This document shows positions 1 through 7,379 of a stretch of 47,341 bases of DNA, one piece after another (position 1 is the stretch's first letter; the number at the start of each line of letters is the position of its first letter). Source of the stretch: Candidatus Cloacimonadota bacterium (lineage in GTDB: Bacteria > Cloacimonadota > Cloacimonadia > Cloacimonadales > TCS61); assembly GCA_030592835.1 (NCBI GenBank), contig JAUVIJ010000001.1:1-47341 (forward strand), read 5' to 3'. Both the position numbers and the translations under genes were made by a program. A model generated the notes under the pieces. It did no database searches, was not told the origin of the DNA, and saw only the letters and a program-made list of their open reading frames with translations.

Positions 1-522
1 AATTTTTCTGATTTCTGCAATTGGAAATTTAGTCTAACCATGATATTTCTTCTTAATATTTTTATCGCTCCATTATTAAATATTTTTATGTTTCTCGGTG
101 AAGAAATTGGATGGCGGAGTTTTATGACACCCAGATTATTAAAGCTATATAAACCTTTTACAGCATTTTTAATAGCAGGTTTTGTCTGGGGAATTTGGCA
201 CGCCTTCGGAATTATTATGGGACTTAATTATCCGGGGTATCCGGTAATCGGAATTGTTATGATGATTTTATTAATGATTCCAATAGGAATTATATTGCAG
301 TATTTTTACTTAAAAAGTAAATCTGTTTTTGTTCCTGCGCTTGCTCACGGTGCATTAAACTGGACGGCATCAACCTATTTGATGTTTGTATTTAACAATG
401 ATAATTTTAATTCCTTGATTTATGGACCAACAGGAATAGTTGGGTTGATTGTTTGGTGGATTTTTGGAATATGGTTCTTACTAAAATTTAAAAATAATTA
501 TAGGATTAAAACTATTAAGTAA
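1..522 (+). CDS. CPBP family intramembrane metalloprotease, 5'-truncated
   Basis: The reading frame is open from base 1, so the gene enters from the left; the ATG at 40 is probably internal. This is the C-terminal part of a CPBP (Abi/CAAX-processing-like) membrane glutamic protease. The family motifs are visible: EEIGWRSFMTPRL (the Glu-Glu...Arg motif), then GFVWGIWHA (motif 2 His), then a HGALNW segment (motif 3 His and Asn). About five hydrophobic membrane segments surround them. Members cleave membrane-embedded substrates or act in bacteriocin self-immunity; the substrate here cannot be read. The gene points toward rlmH and converges with it across about 25 bases. Family assignment is firm, function is not. 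Confidence 0.85.
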   Translation, partial: NFSDFCNWKFSLTMIFLLNIFIAPLLNIFMFLGEEIGWRSFMTPRLLKLYKPFTAFLIAGFVWGIWHAFGIIMGLNYPGYPVIGIVMMILLMIPIGIILQYFYLKSKSVFVPALAHGALNWTASTYLMFVFNNDNFNSLIYGPTGIVGLIVWWIFGIWFLLKFKNNYRIKTIK

Positions 523-547
523 TACAAACGGGACTTATCTTCTATGC

Positions 548-1009
548 TCAGTAGTGATATTTCTTTTTATGGATGATCGTGAATGCCCGGTATAATTGTT
601 CCAGGAACACCAGTCTGATCATCTGATGGGTCATGGTTAATTGCGACATACTTAAAATATGCTGACAGTTTTTAAGTAATTTTTCTGAGAAACCATAAAC
701 ACCACCGATGAAAAAAACACTTTTCCTGCTTCTAAAACCGTCAATAAATCGTGAAAATTCAATCGAGGTTATTTCCCTGCCTTTTTCATCCAGGGCAATA
801 TTGATATTATCCGGATTCAGATATTTCAACAATCTCTCGGATTCTTTATTCTTGACTTGCTGAATGCTGTCTGTATTTGCAATACTGACTTCCCGGACTG
901 TGATCAGTTCAATTTTCGAATATGCCTGCAATCGTTTCAGATATTCCTGAACTCCTTCCTTAATATAGTCCTGGCGGGTTTTACCGACCAAGACGATTGT
1001 GATCTTCAT
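548..1009 (-). CDS. rlmH: 23S rRNA (pseudouridine-1915-N3)-methyltransferase RlmH
   Basis: SPOUT-class methyltransferase of 153 residues, the normal family length (about 155). It uses S-adenosylmethionine to methylate pseudouridine 1915 in helix 69 of 23S rRNA on assembled 70S ribosomes. The N-terminus MKITIVLVGKTR, the cofactor knot FFIGGVYGFS and the C-terminal stretch MSQLTMTHQMIRLVFLEQLY ending in KYHY are all typical. The GGxYGFS variant, instead of proteobacterial GGADG, is the form I associate with Bacteroidetes relatives. It starts 12 bases after the ptb stop on the same strand, so the two are probably cotranscribed. Confidence 0.95.
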   Translation of the reverse strand: MKITIVLVGKTRQDYIKEGVQEYLKRLQAYSKIELITVREVSIANTDSIQQVKNKESERLLKYLNPDNINIALDEKGREITSIEFSRFIDGFRSRKSVFFIGGVYGFSEKLLKNCQHILSMSQLTMTHQMIRLVFLEQLYRAFTIIHKKKYHY

Positions 1010-1021
1010 TTTTAGAGGATC

Positions 1022-1918
1022 TCAGGCACAAATTATTCCCAGAGCCATCGACAGAAATTTTGTTTCAGCCGAATCAACCCTGGAAGCAATCAGAATTGGT
1101 ACTTTTGCACCCATGACCACATGAGCGACCCGGTAATGACAATAATAGGTTAAGGCTTTACCAAAAATATTCCCGGCCTCTATATTGGGAACTATCATGG
1201 TGTCGGCTGCACCAGCAATCTCGGATCTTATACCTTTATGTTCTGCTGCTTCTTTGCTGACAGCACTATCAAAAGCCATTGGACCATCAATGATACAACC
1301 TTTTATCTGCTTCCTTTCATTCATCTGGGAAATTATTGCTGCATCAACAGTAGATTGTATTTTAGGATTTACTATCTCTGTGTGAGTTAAAAGAGCTACT
1401 TTGGGAAGATTATTCACTAAAGCATGAGCAACTGTTGTGCAGTTTTTAATTATCGAGATCTTCTCTTTTAAATCGGGTAGAGGTAGAAAACCTCCATCTC
1501 CCATCAGAACCAATTTCTCTGGTGTTTCATAGACCATCACATCACTCATGGTCTCACCGGTTCGTAAGCCTTTTTCTTTGTTAAGAATAGCTTTCAACAA
1601 TGTGCTGGTGTCACATTTACCTTTAAGTATGATCTGGGCTTTGCCTTCATGAACAAGTTCTACAGCTTTTTCGGCTCCAGCGGTGAAACTTTCACCGGTA
1701 TCATAAATTTCAAAAGCATTCTTTAGATCCTTAGCCCGGGTTTGAAGATAATTATCAATGAATTCTTTGTTCCCGGTCATAATACACTCCGCCAGATTTT
1801 CCCTTTTAGCCATAATCGCCGCATCTACAGAAGTTTTTGTATCCGCTACAGCAATAACCACGGTTTTTGTGGGTCTGATCCTAACAGCTTCTACCAGTTC
1901 ATTAAAATTTTTTATCAT
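1022..1918 (-). CDS. ptb: Phosphate butyryltransferase (phosphate acetyl/butyryltransferase family)
   Basis: 298 residues, full length for a Ptb-type acyltransferase, which interconverts acyl-CoA and acyl-phosphate. With a butyrate/acetate kinase it makes ATP from butyryl- or branched acyl-CoA during amino acid fermentation; no kinase gene lies in this window. Family features seen are KGKCDTSTLLKAILNKE, VMGDGG near the middle, CIIDGPMAFDSAVS, and PNIEAGNIFGKAL near the C-terminus. It is shorter than Pta (about 330) and lacks Pta-type N-terminal domains. A strong Shine-Dalgarno site, AGGAGGAATA, precedes the ATG. The substrate (butyryl, isobutyryl, acetyl) cannot be decided from sequence. Confidence 0.85.
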   Translation of the reverse strand: MIKNFNELVEAVRIRPTKTVVIAVADTKTSVDAAIMAKRENLAECIMTGNKEFIDNYLQTRAKDLKNAFEIYDTGESFTAGAEKAVELVHEGKAQIILKGKCDTSTLLKAILNKEKGLRTGETMSDVMVYETPEKLVLMGDGGFLPLPDLKEKISIIKNCTTVAHALVNNLPKVALLTHTEIVNPKIQSTVDAAIISQMNERKQIKGCIIDGPMAFDSAVSKEAAEHKGIRSEIAGAADTMIVPNIEAGNIFGKALTYYCHYRVAHVVMGAKVPILIASRVDSAETKFLSMALGIICA

Positions 1919-1970
1919 TATTCCTCCTGATAGTCGTATAGGTTTTTAGCTGAGGACATTTATACTACTG

Positions 1971-2034
1971 GTCAAGGTTTTTTTCATCTTGATCGTTATT
2001 TTTCATCAATTCCAAGCCCTTGAAAAACCTTGAC
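1971..2034. repeat. Inverted repeat between divergent ptb and M23 genes
   Basis: Perfect 12-base arms: GTCAAGGTTTTT at 1971-1982 and AAAAACCTTGAC at 2023-2034, separated by 40 bases. Read outward, each arm supplies TTGAC, a -35-like box, one on each strand. The right arm runs into TTGACA (2030-2035) of the M23 promoter and the left arm gives TTGACC on the minus strand toward ptb. It could be an operator for a dimeric regulator or simply paired divergent promoters. Confidence 0.5.
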
Positions 2035-2060
2035 ATCATTAATGATTAACCTTTTTTTTG
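2030..2060 (+). promoter_or_regulatory. Candidate promoter for the M23 peptidase gene
   Basis: A perfect TTGACA lies at 2030-2035, with a T-run ending in TTTG at 2057-2060 and the ATG at 2084. There is no sigma-70 TATAAT at 17 bases. The TTG...TTTG spacing of about 27 resembles the Bacteroidetes -33/-7 arrangement. The assignment rests on sequence alone. Confidence 0.35.
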
Positions 2061-2083
2061 TGTTTCGTTTAAAAAGGGGAGGT

Positions 2084-3022
2084 ATGGCTGTAATAAAGCG
2101 TTGGCACGTTTCAGTATCTACAACTGATTCATCAAAACCGATCAACATAACTTTATCTCATCGGCTTGGTTTAAGTATTCTTATCTTCACCTCCTTTCTT
2201 TTGCTGTTTTTCTTGATCTCGATCATCTTTATTACTTTAAACCATAATAAGATTATCGTCGCTGAACAAATAATTGTCGAAAACAAGCTTCTGAAAAATA
2301 AGATCGATTATCTCACTACCGAGATCGATTCGATATTAACCAAGCTGAAACTTATGGAAGAATGGGAAGACGAAATCCGGTCGGAAGAGAATTTCAAGTC
2401 GATTAATAAAGAAATACGAGAACTCGGTTTTGGTGGTTTGCCGCAGGTTGATACTACTTTTGCCTTCGTTAACGATATTCTTAACTTGGAATATAACCTC
2501 ACTCTCGGTAAACTAACCAGATTAAATAACAAGGTAGATTTTGATTTTGATTCACACCGTGAACTCCTTGATAATGTTAAACTAAAGGAACTGCTCTATC
2601 GCAGTACTCCTTCGATCTATCCCACCTATGGCAGAATTTCGGATGGGTTTGGCTGGAGAACTCACCCTATCACTAAGAAAAAATCGTTCCATTATGGTCT
2701 CGATTTCGGGAATAAACAGGGAACACCGGTTTATGCAACTGCCGATGGTGTCATTAAATATGCAGAATCCAAAAAAAATCTGGGTAAATATATCTCAATT
2801 CAACACAAATTTGGTTATCAGACAGTTTACGCTCACCTCTATAAATATCTGGTCAAGGTCGGCGATGAAGTAAAACGGGGACAGATTATAGCTCTTCTGG
2901 GAAATACCGGGCGATCAACAGGTGCCCATTTACATTACGAGATTCTGCGATATAACAAACATCGTAATCCCTATGATTATTTGAACAAATTGGAAGATGA
3001 TATAATTCTTTCTCAGAATTGA
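2084..3022 (+). CDS. Membrane-anchored M23 (LytM/EnvC-like) peptidoglycan endopeptidase
   Basis: 312 residues from the chosen start. There is a short basic N-terminus, one membrane segment (about 28-51), a charged helical, probably coiled-coil stretch (about 55-110), then a C-terminal LytM domain. The zinc ligands look complete: HYGLD (first His and Asp) and HLHYE with its HxH pair, after GFGWRTHP. Such enzymes cut peptide cross-links in murein and are expected in the periplasm. Start choice: an in-frame TTG at 2030 coincides with the -35 box and is unlikely. ATG 2084 has GGGGAGG only one base upstream, unusually close, but no other start follows. A degenerate FtsEX pair lies 2.4 kb downstream, and FtsEX usually activates EnvC-type M23 proteins, so the two may work together (inference). 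Confidence 0.9.
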   Translation: MAVIKRWHVSVSTTDSSKPINITLSHRLGLSILIFTSFLLLFFLISIIFITLNHNKIIVAEQIIVENKLLKNKIDYLTTEIDSILTKLKLMEEWEDEIRSEENFKSINKEIRELGFGGLPQVDTTFAFVNDILNLEYNLTLGKLTRLNNKVDFDFDSHRELLDNVKLKELLYRSTPSIYPTYGRISDGFGWRTHPITKKKSFHYGLDFGNKQGTPVYATADGVIKYAESKKNLGKYISIQHKFGYQTVYAHLYKYLVKVGDEVKRGQIIALLGNTGRSTGAHLHYEILRYNKHRNPYDYLNKLEDDIILSQN

Positions 3023-3123
3023 TAAACCCTACCTTCTGCAAAACCAAATATTTTACTTGCACCCACAACGGAATTATGTTATGAAGAATAGTTAAGAATA
3101 ATTTTATAAAAATTGAGAGAAAA

Positions 3124-3342
3124 ATGATTAAGAAAACAAAACTGGAAGATGCTATTAAAAGACTCGAAGAAATAGTGTCTCTACTGGAAAATGGAAATGA
3201 CGACCTGGAGAAAATAGTAGGTCTCTTTGAAGAAGGCTCTGATCTAGTGAAGGTTTGTCGTCAGAGACTGGAGGATTTTGAAAACAAGATAGAGATTATC
3301 TCCGGTAGTATTAATTCTAAAGATAATGACAATGAGGTATAG
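3124..3342 (+). CDS. xseB: Exodeoxyribonuclease VII small subunit
   Basis: 72 residues, the usual size for XseB. Small helical subunit that assembles in several copies on XseA to form exonuclease VII, which degrades single-stranded DNA to oligonucleotides. The family signature is clear: LEDAIKRLEEIVSLLENGND near the N-terminus, followed by LFEEGSDLVKVCRQRLEDFENKI. The stop TAG directly abuts the ATG of the next gene, the common xseB-ispA order of bacteria. The xseA gene is not in this window. Confidence 0.93.
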   Translation: MIKKTKLEDAIKRLEEIVSLLENGNDDLEKIVGLFEEGSDLVKVCRQRLEDFENKIEIISGSINSKDNDNEV

Positions 3343-4236
3343 ATGAGCAGTAATCGCATGTTGCTGAAAAAGGACCTGAAAGAGAAAAGAGAGCTTGTTA
3401 ATATAGAGGTAGACAGGTTCCTTCCCCGAAAAGATGAGTATCCTAAACAAATACACAAAGCAATTCGTCATACCCTTTTTGCAGGAGGTAAGCGTTTTCG
3501 TCCCTATCTTCTAATTAATACGTTTCTTCTTTTTGAGGAGGACATCAGAAAAACCCTTCTAATTGCAGGCGCAATAGAAATGCTCCACAGTTACACTCTG
3601 ATCCATGATGATCTTCCCGAAATAGATAATGATGATTATCGCCGCGGAAAGAAATCCTGCCACGTTGTATATGGTTCTGATATTGCTCTTTTAGCCGGAG
3701 ATGCACTTCTGGTGTACGCATTTGATGCGATCAATTCATCCGACATTGATGATCGTTTAAAACATATCTTTATCAAAGAAATGTCCTTTGAAGCCGGCCA
3801 CAATGGCCTGATCTCGGGTCAGATAGTTGATATATTAAGTGAAAACAAGAAAGTGGATGCCAATACTCTCAAGTTCATCCATAAAAACAAGACAGCACGT
3901 TTAATAAAACTCCCGATCCGCTTTGGCTGTCATCTGGCCGATGTCTCTCAGGAGCATCATGAACGTCTGGAAAAATTCGGAGAAAACCTGGGTTTGGCCT
4001 TTCAGATAGTTGACGACATCCTTGATATTGAAGGAGACAGGGAAATCCTGGGCAAAACTATTGGTAAGGACATTAAGAAAAGCAAGGCTACTTTTCCGGC
4101 TGTTTATGGTTTGGAGGAATCAAAAAAAATGGCTGCAGACCTGATTTCCAAAGCCAAGGAGCTTCTTGCTCCCTATGAAGAAAGAGCGGAATTGCTGCTC
4201 ATGCTCTGTGATTTCGTCCTTACAAGAAAATTCTAA
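3343..4236 (+). CDS. ispA: Polyprenyl (farnesyl/geranylgeranyl) diphosphate synthase
   Basis: 297-residue trans-isoprenyl diphosphate synthase. It condenses IPP onto allylic diphosphates in the cytosol to give C15 or C20 chains for quinones, undecaprenyl carriers and other isoprenoids. It shows GGKRFRPYL, the first Asp-rich motif with its chain-length region HSYTLIHDDLPEIDNDD, RRGKKSCH, LLAGDALL, and the second Asp-rich motif FQIVDDILDIEGD. The two residues between the Asps of motif 1 plus a Tyr-Thr upstream are compatible with FPP or GGPP synthase; product length cannot be called safely. It begins at the base after the xseB stop. It could feed the polyprenol-modifying genes near 41-45 kb. 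Confidence 0.9.
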   Translation: MSSNRMLLKKDLKEKRELVNIEVDRFLPRKDEYPKQIHKAIRHTLFAGGKRFRPYLLINTFLLFEEDIRKTLLIAGAIEMLHSYTLIHDDLPEIDNDDYRRGKKSCHVVYGSDIALLAGDALLVYAFDAINSSDIDDRLKHIFIKEMSFEAGHNGLISGQIVDILSENKKVDANTLKFIHKNKTARLIKLPIRFGCHLADVSQEHHERLEKFGENLGLAFQIVDDILDIEGDREILGKTIGKDIKKSKATFPAVYGLEESKKMAADLISKAKELLAPYEERAELLLMLCDFVLTRKF

Positions 4237-4316
4237 CCTGATCCAACAAATAGATCATGAACAAAAATTGTGGAAACGATAGAGAATTCAATTCTAAATT
4301 ACATTAATAGAGAACA

Positions 4317-4757
4317 ATGCTAACAATAAAAGTAAAAAAACTGAATGATAAAGCCCATCTTCCCCGCCAGATGACAAATCTGGCAGCAGGATATGATCTC
4401 TATTCCTGCAATCGGGAGAATATTATTATTAAACCGGGAGGCGTGAAAATAATCCCTACCGGCATTGCCATATCTCTTCCACGGGGATTTGAAGCTCAAA
4501 TCAGACCCAGAAGTGGTCTGGCAGCTAAGAATCATATCGGGATCTTGAACTCGCCTGGTACTATTGATGCCGATTACAGAGGAGAAATCAAAGTGATCCT
4601 GTTTAATTTTGGTGATCATAATTTTCGGGTACTTCCCCAGATGAGGATTGCTCAGATGATAATTGCCCGGCACGAGGTCGTACAGTTTCAGGTAGGCGAA
4701 AAACTAACGGAAACTGATCGTGGAGAGAACGGTTTCGGTCATACGAAATCAGATTGA
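4317..4757 (+). CDS. dut: dUTP diphosphatase
   Basis: 146 residues, a trimeric all-beta dUTPase that hydrolyses dUTP to dUMP and PPi, keeping uracil out of DNA and feeding dTMP synthesis. Motif I is AAGYDLYS, motif II RPRSGLAAKNHIGILN, motif III NSPGTIDADYRGEI, motif IV RIAQMIIAR. Motif V is slightly unusual: TDRGENGFGHTKSD where RGxGGFGSTG is common, so one Gly is Asn and the Ser is His. Catalytic Asp in motif III and the Arg of motif V are kept, so activity is expected. The downstream methyltransferase frame overlaps its end only if an implausible upstream start is used. Confidence 0.93.
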   Translation: MLTIKVKKLNDKAHLPRQMTNLAAGYDLYSCNRENIIIKPGGVKIIPTGIAISLPRGFEAQIRPRSGLAAKNHIGILNSPGTIDADYRGEIKVILFNFGDHNFRVLPQMRIAQMIIARHEVVQFQVGEKLTETDRGENGFGHTKSD

Positions 4758-4782
4758 CTGCGCCTGTTTTTTAACCAAGATA

Positions 4783-5403
4783 ATGCAAAAAGTCCCGGTT
4801 ACTCTTCCTTTTCAGAAAACAATCTATCAGACCAAGAACGGTCATTCCATAACCAGCGATACCGAAAACCTGGTAAAACTTGTATTAAAAGAGAATCGGG
4901 AGTCAGACCTGAAGGTTATTGATCTGGGAACAGGTTCAGGGATAATCATCGTTATGATCAAACATTACAGACCTTCATGGGATTGTACAGGTATCGACAT
5001 TCAACCCCATCTGATCGAGCTTGCCAGAGAAAACGCCCGGCAGGCAGAAGTCAGATTAAGAATGATCTCTGCTGATCTTAGAGATCACCCTTTCCGGGAA
5101 AAATACGACCTGGTCGTATCCAACCCTCCTTATCAAAAACTTAACCGTGGTAAAATCCCGCCTGACCGGGAACGAGCACTATCCAGACATGAAATTACCT
5201 GTACAATGAGTGATCTATTAATGGTTATTGACAGCATCCTGAATAATAAGGGGACAGCTTACGTAATTTACCCGGAATCCCGAACTGAAGAAATTGAAAA
5301 AATCACAAAAAACATTGACCTTAAGATACATGATAAATTTATTATAGCAGCTAAAAAAGATCGAAGTATTATCTTTAAATTGGAAAGAAAACAGAAATTA
5401 TAA
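4783..5403 (+). CDS. SAM-dependent methyltransferase, TrmN6-like
   Basis: 206 residues from ATG 4783, 25 bases after dut; a longer reading from 4720 would overlap dut and has no domain support. Rossmann methyltransferase: motif I VIDLGTGSGII, acidic end of strand 2 CTGIDIQ, and the amino-methyltransferase motif VSNPPY, used for N6-adenine or glutamine targets. The overall layout, about 220-240 residues with NPPY and an early GTGSG, resembles TrmN6 (tRNA1-Val A37 N6-methyltransferase). A HemK/PrmC-type role is less likely because the N-terminal helical domain is absent. Class is certain, target is inferred. Confidence 0.8.
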   Translation: MQKVPVTLPFQKTIYQTKNGHSITSDTENLVKLVLKENRESDLKVIDLGTGSGIIIVMIKHYRPSWDCTGIDIQPHLIELARENARQAEVRLRMISADLRDHPFREKYDLVVSNPPYQKLNRGKIPPDRERALSRHEITCTMSDLLMVIDSILNNKGTAYVIYPESRTEEIEKITKNIDLKIHDKFIIAAKKDRSIIFKLERKQKL

Positions 5404-5413
5404 AAGAAATAAT

Positions 5414-6031
5414 ATGCTGAATATCAATAATTATTCTCTCATCTGTAACAAAAAAGTGTTTATCTCTATCGAACAATTGCAGATTGTCGGTGGCAGTAAG
5501 GTCAATATTTTCGCTAATAACGATGCGGGAAAATCCCTTTTTCTCAGAAGTATCCATGGAGATTATCACAAGTATAAAGGTGAAATTAAAATTAAAGAGA
5601 AATCAGCTAAATTTTATTTGAAACGCAAGAAAACTATCTTATTGGAAAGTCTTCCCCACATTCTTCCCCAGGAAACTGTCTGGAAGAACATCGTCCTACC
5701 CTTACCTAATATCTCTCTCAGACAGAAACAGAAGATCACCGATCTCTGTAATATTGCCGGATTAACTGATAAAATCGCCGTCAAGACCAGGAATGTCTCT
5801 TATTCTGCTCTTAAATTCATAGAACTGATCAGAGCTGTTGTGCAGTTACCTTACTTGATCCTGCTGGACGACTTCGACACTTTTTTCGATCGCGGGAATT
5901 ATCTTAAAGCTCTGAATATCTTTGATTATGTCCTTGATAATGGCGCCATTGTTCTGGCAACATCTCGGGAGAAATTAAACAGTTTTGATGAATTCTACTC
6001 TATTCGATCAAATAAAATGGAGAAAGTGTGA
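5414..6031 (+). CDS. ftsE: FtsE-like ABC ATPase with degenerate nucleotide motifs
   Basis: 205 residues, near the FtsE length (about 220). In the family, FtsE drives FtsX in the membrane to activate septal murein hydrolases. Identity comes from the fold order, the FtsE-like stretch ETVWKNIVLPLP (compare TVYENVALPL) and the adjoining ftsX. Catalytic motifs are damaged. The P-loop at 34-41 reads ANNDAGKS, having lost two Gly but kept GKS. The Q-loop Gln is replaced near residue 78. The LSGGQ signature reads VSYSALK (128-134). Walker B is LILLDD (148-153) with Asp for the catalytic Glu. The switch His is Ser 184. Slow or absent ATP hydrolysis is inferred. The stop overlaps the ftsX GTG. Confidence 0.75.
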   Translation: MLNINNYSLICNKKVFISIEQLQIVGGSKVNIFANNDAGKSLFLRSIHGDYHKYKGEIKIKEKSAKFYLKRKKTILLESLPHILPQETVWKNIVLPLPNISLRQKQKITDLCNIAGLTDKIAVKTRNVSYSALKFIELIRAVVQLPYLILLDDFDTFFDRGNYLKALNIFDYVLDNGAIVLATSREKLNSFDEFYSIRSNKMEKV

Positions 6032-6810
6032 AATTCGACAAAGTATTTCAATTTATCCTTATTCTTTGTCTTCTTCTGATCTGGAATGTTTTCCATATCG
6101 GCTATCTCTACCAGAAGGATAAATATCACAACTCCCTGTCACAAAACCCGGTATTGATCTTCTCCCGAAATAATGAAACTCTAGATTCCATTAACGTTAA
6201 AATAGCTTCCTTGGAATATATCAGGAAAACAATCGTCGAAACCGACAGTTTGATCTCTAACAAACTGATCGAAACCTACGACCTTTATTATGCCAGAAAT
6301 ATCCTGAAAAATTTTAAACTCCCAGGAGTAATGAAAATATATTTCCGGGGTGAACAATTTAATAACCAGGCACGAACTCATTTTGAAGTTATCCTGGAAC
6401 AATCAGGTTCGAATATTGAATATCATTTCGATGACAGTACCTGGAATTTTTACAGGAATCGACTTCAACTCTTAGATAACATCTATTTATACGGCAATTT
6501 AGTTTATCTAGTCTTTTTCCTTTTCATAACTGTCTTTCTCCGATTCCATTTTGAAATAAAGAACGATCATTACTGGAAAGTTTTCCTGCTTGCCGGCGGT
6601 CGATCCGGAACCAGGAGGAAATTCTTCCTGATCAATTCGGTGTTGATCTCTATTATCCCTTTCTTTCTGATTTTCCTGCTTGCTCATCTTGCTCATTTTT
6701 TCCAATATCTACATTTTTACGTTGACTTAAGAATATTCGCAATAGAATTTGCTGTTCTGATTGCTGGATGCGGGATTTCGGCACTGATTCTGGGAGAACG
6801 TACACGATGA
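6028..6810 (+). CDS. ftsX: FtsX-like cell division permease
   Basis: 260 residues with the FtsX layout: one N-terminal membrane segment (about 8-25), an extracytoplasmic domain (about 30-150) containing LPGVMKIYFRGE, like the conserved LP...V segment of FtsX, then three more membrane helices (about 157-175, 197-222, 234-255). FtsX transmits the state of FtsE to murein hydrolases outside the membrane. It starts at GTG inside the ftsE stop (GTGA overlap), so the pair is translationally coupled. The partner ATPase is degenerate, so the mechanism may differ. The M23 peptidase at 2084 is the obvious client in this neighbourhood (inference). Confidence 0.75.
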   Translation: MKFDKVFQFILILCLLLIWNVFHIGYLYQKDKYHNSLSQNPVLIFSRNNETLDSINVKIASLEYIRKTIVETDSLISNKLIETYDLYYARNILKNFKLPGVMKIYFRGEQFNNQARTHFEVILEQSGSNIEYHFDDSTWNFYRNRLQLLDNIYLYGNLVYLVFFLFITVFLRFHFEIKNDHYWKVFLLAGGRSGTRRKFFLINSVLISIIPFFLIFLLAHLAHFFQYLHFYVDLRIFAIEFAVLIAGCGISALILGERTR

Positions 6811-7379
6811 GAAAATATATTCCTAATGTGTTGACTATATGCCGCTTTTTTCTGGTTCCCGTGTTTATCTGGCTAATTTTTTTCAGTCAGAGCAAATATG
6901 GTGTAATCTGGGCAACGGGTGTTTTTATTATTGCCAGTATAACCGATTATCTGGACGGTCTTCTTGCTAGAAAATTTGCCTATATAACCAATTTTGGCAA
7001 ACTGATGGATCCCCTTGCAGACAAACTTCTGGTTATCGCAGCCGTATTGGCTCTCACTATCAGGTTTCAGTATGTGGATTCCTTAGCTATCGGGATCATA
7101 ATTTTCAGAGAGGTTATGGTTTCCATTTTCAGAGAGATCTTTGCATCTAGAAAGATATTCATCCCTGCTAATATCTGGGGAAAGATCAAAACAGTTTTGC
7201 AGATGTTCGGCATCATTGTTATCCTGCTCTATCACAGCCTTTTAATTCTAACTAATCAGGCTATAGATCCCAATGGTTATTTGAAATCCGGAATTAATTA
7301 TTTTTTCTGGTTCATCGCTATTGTTACTCTTCTATCGGGTTTCAGTTATGTCTTTACTGTTTTCAGGAGAAAATATTGA
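6807..7379 (+). CDS. pgsA: CDP-diacylglycerol--glycerol-3-phosphate 3-phosphatidyltransferase
   Basis: 190 residues starting at MRKYIPNVLTICRF. The ATG overlaps the ftsX stop as ATGA, which decides this start over an in-frame upstream Met at 6768. Integral membrane enzyme of the CDP-alcohol phosphatidyltransferase family; it makes phosphatidylglycerol phosphate, the first committed step to PG and cardiolipin. The catalytic signature D-G-x2-A-R-x8-G-x3-D-x3-D is complete in the segment DGLLARKF...GKLMDPLADK. Five to six hydrophobic helices follow. The N-terminal NxLTxxR typical of PgsA favours this over phosphatidylserine synthase. Confidence 0.92.
   Translation: MRKYIPNVLTICRFFLVPVFIWLIFFSQSKYGVIWATGVFIIASITDYLDGLLARKFAYITNFGKLMDPLADKLLVIAAVLALTIRFQYVDSLAIGIIIFREVMVSIFREIFASRKIFIPANIWGKIKTVLQMFGIIVILLYHSLLILTNQAIDPNGYLKSGINYFFWFIAIVTLLSGFSYVFTVFRRKY

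Noticed and set aside
4720..4782. Extended N-terminus of the methyltransferase overlapping dut
   Set aside because: The segment shows no conserved methyltransferase sequence and would overlap dut by 38 bases; ATG 4783 is simpler.
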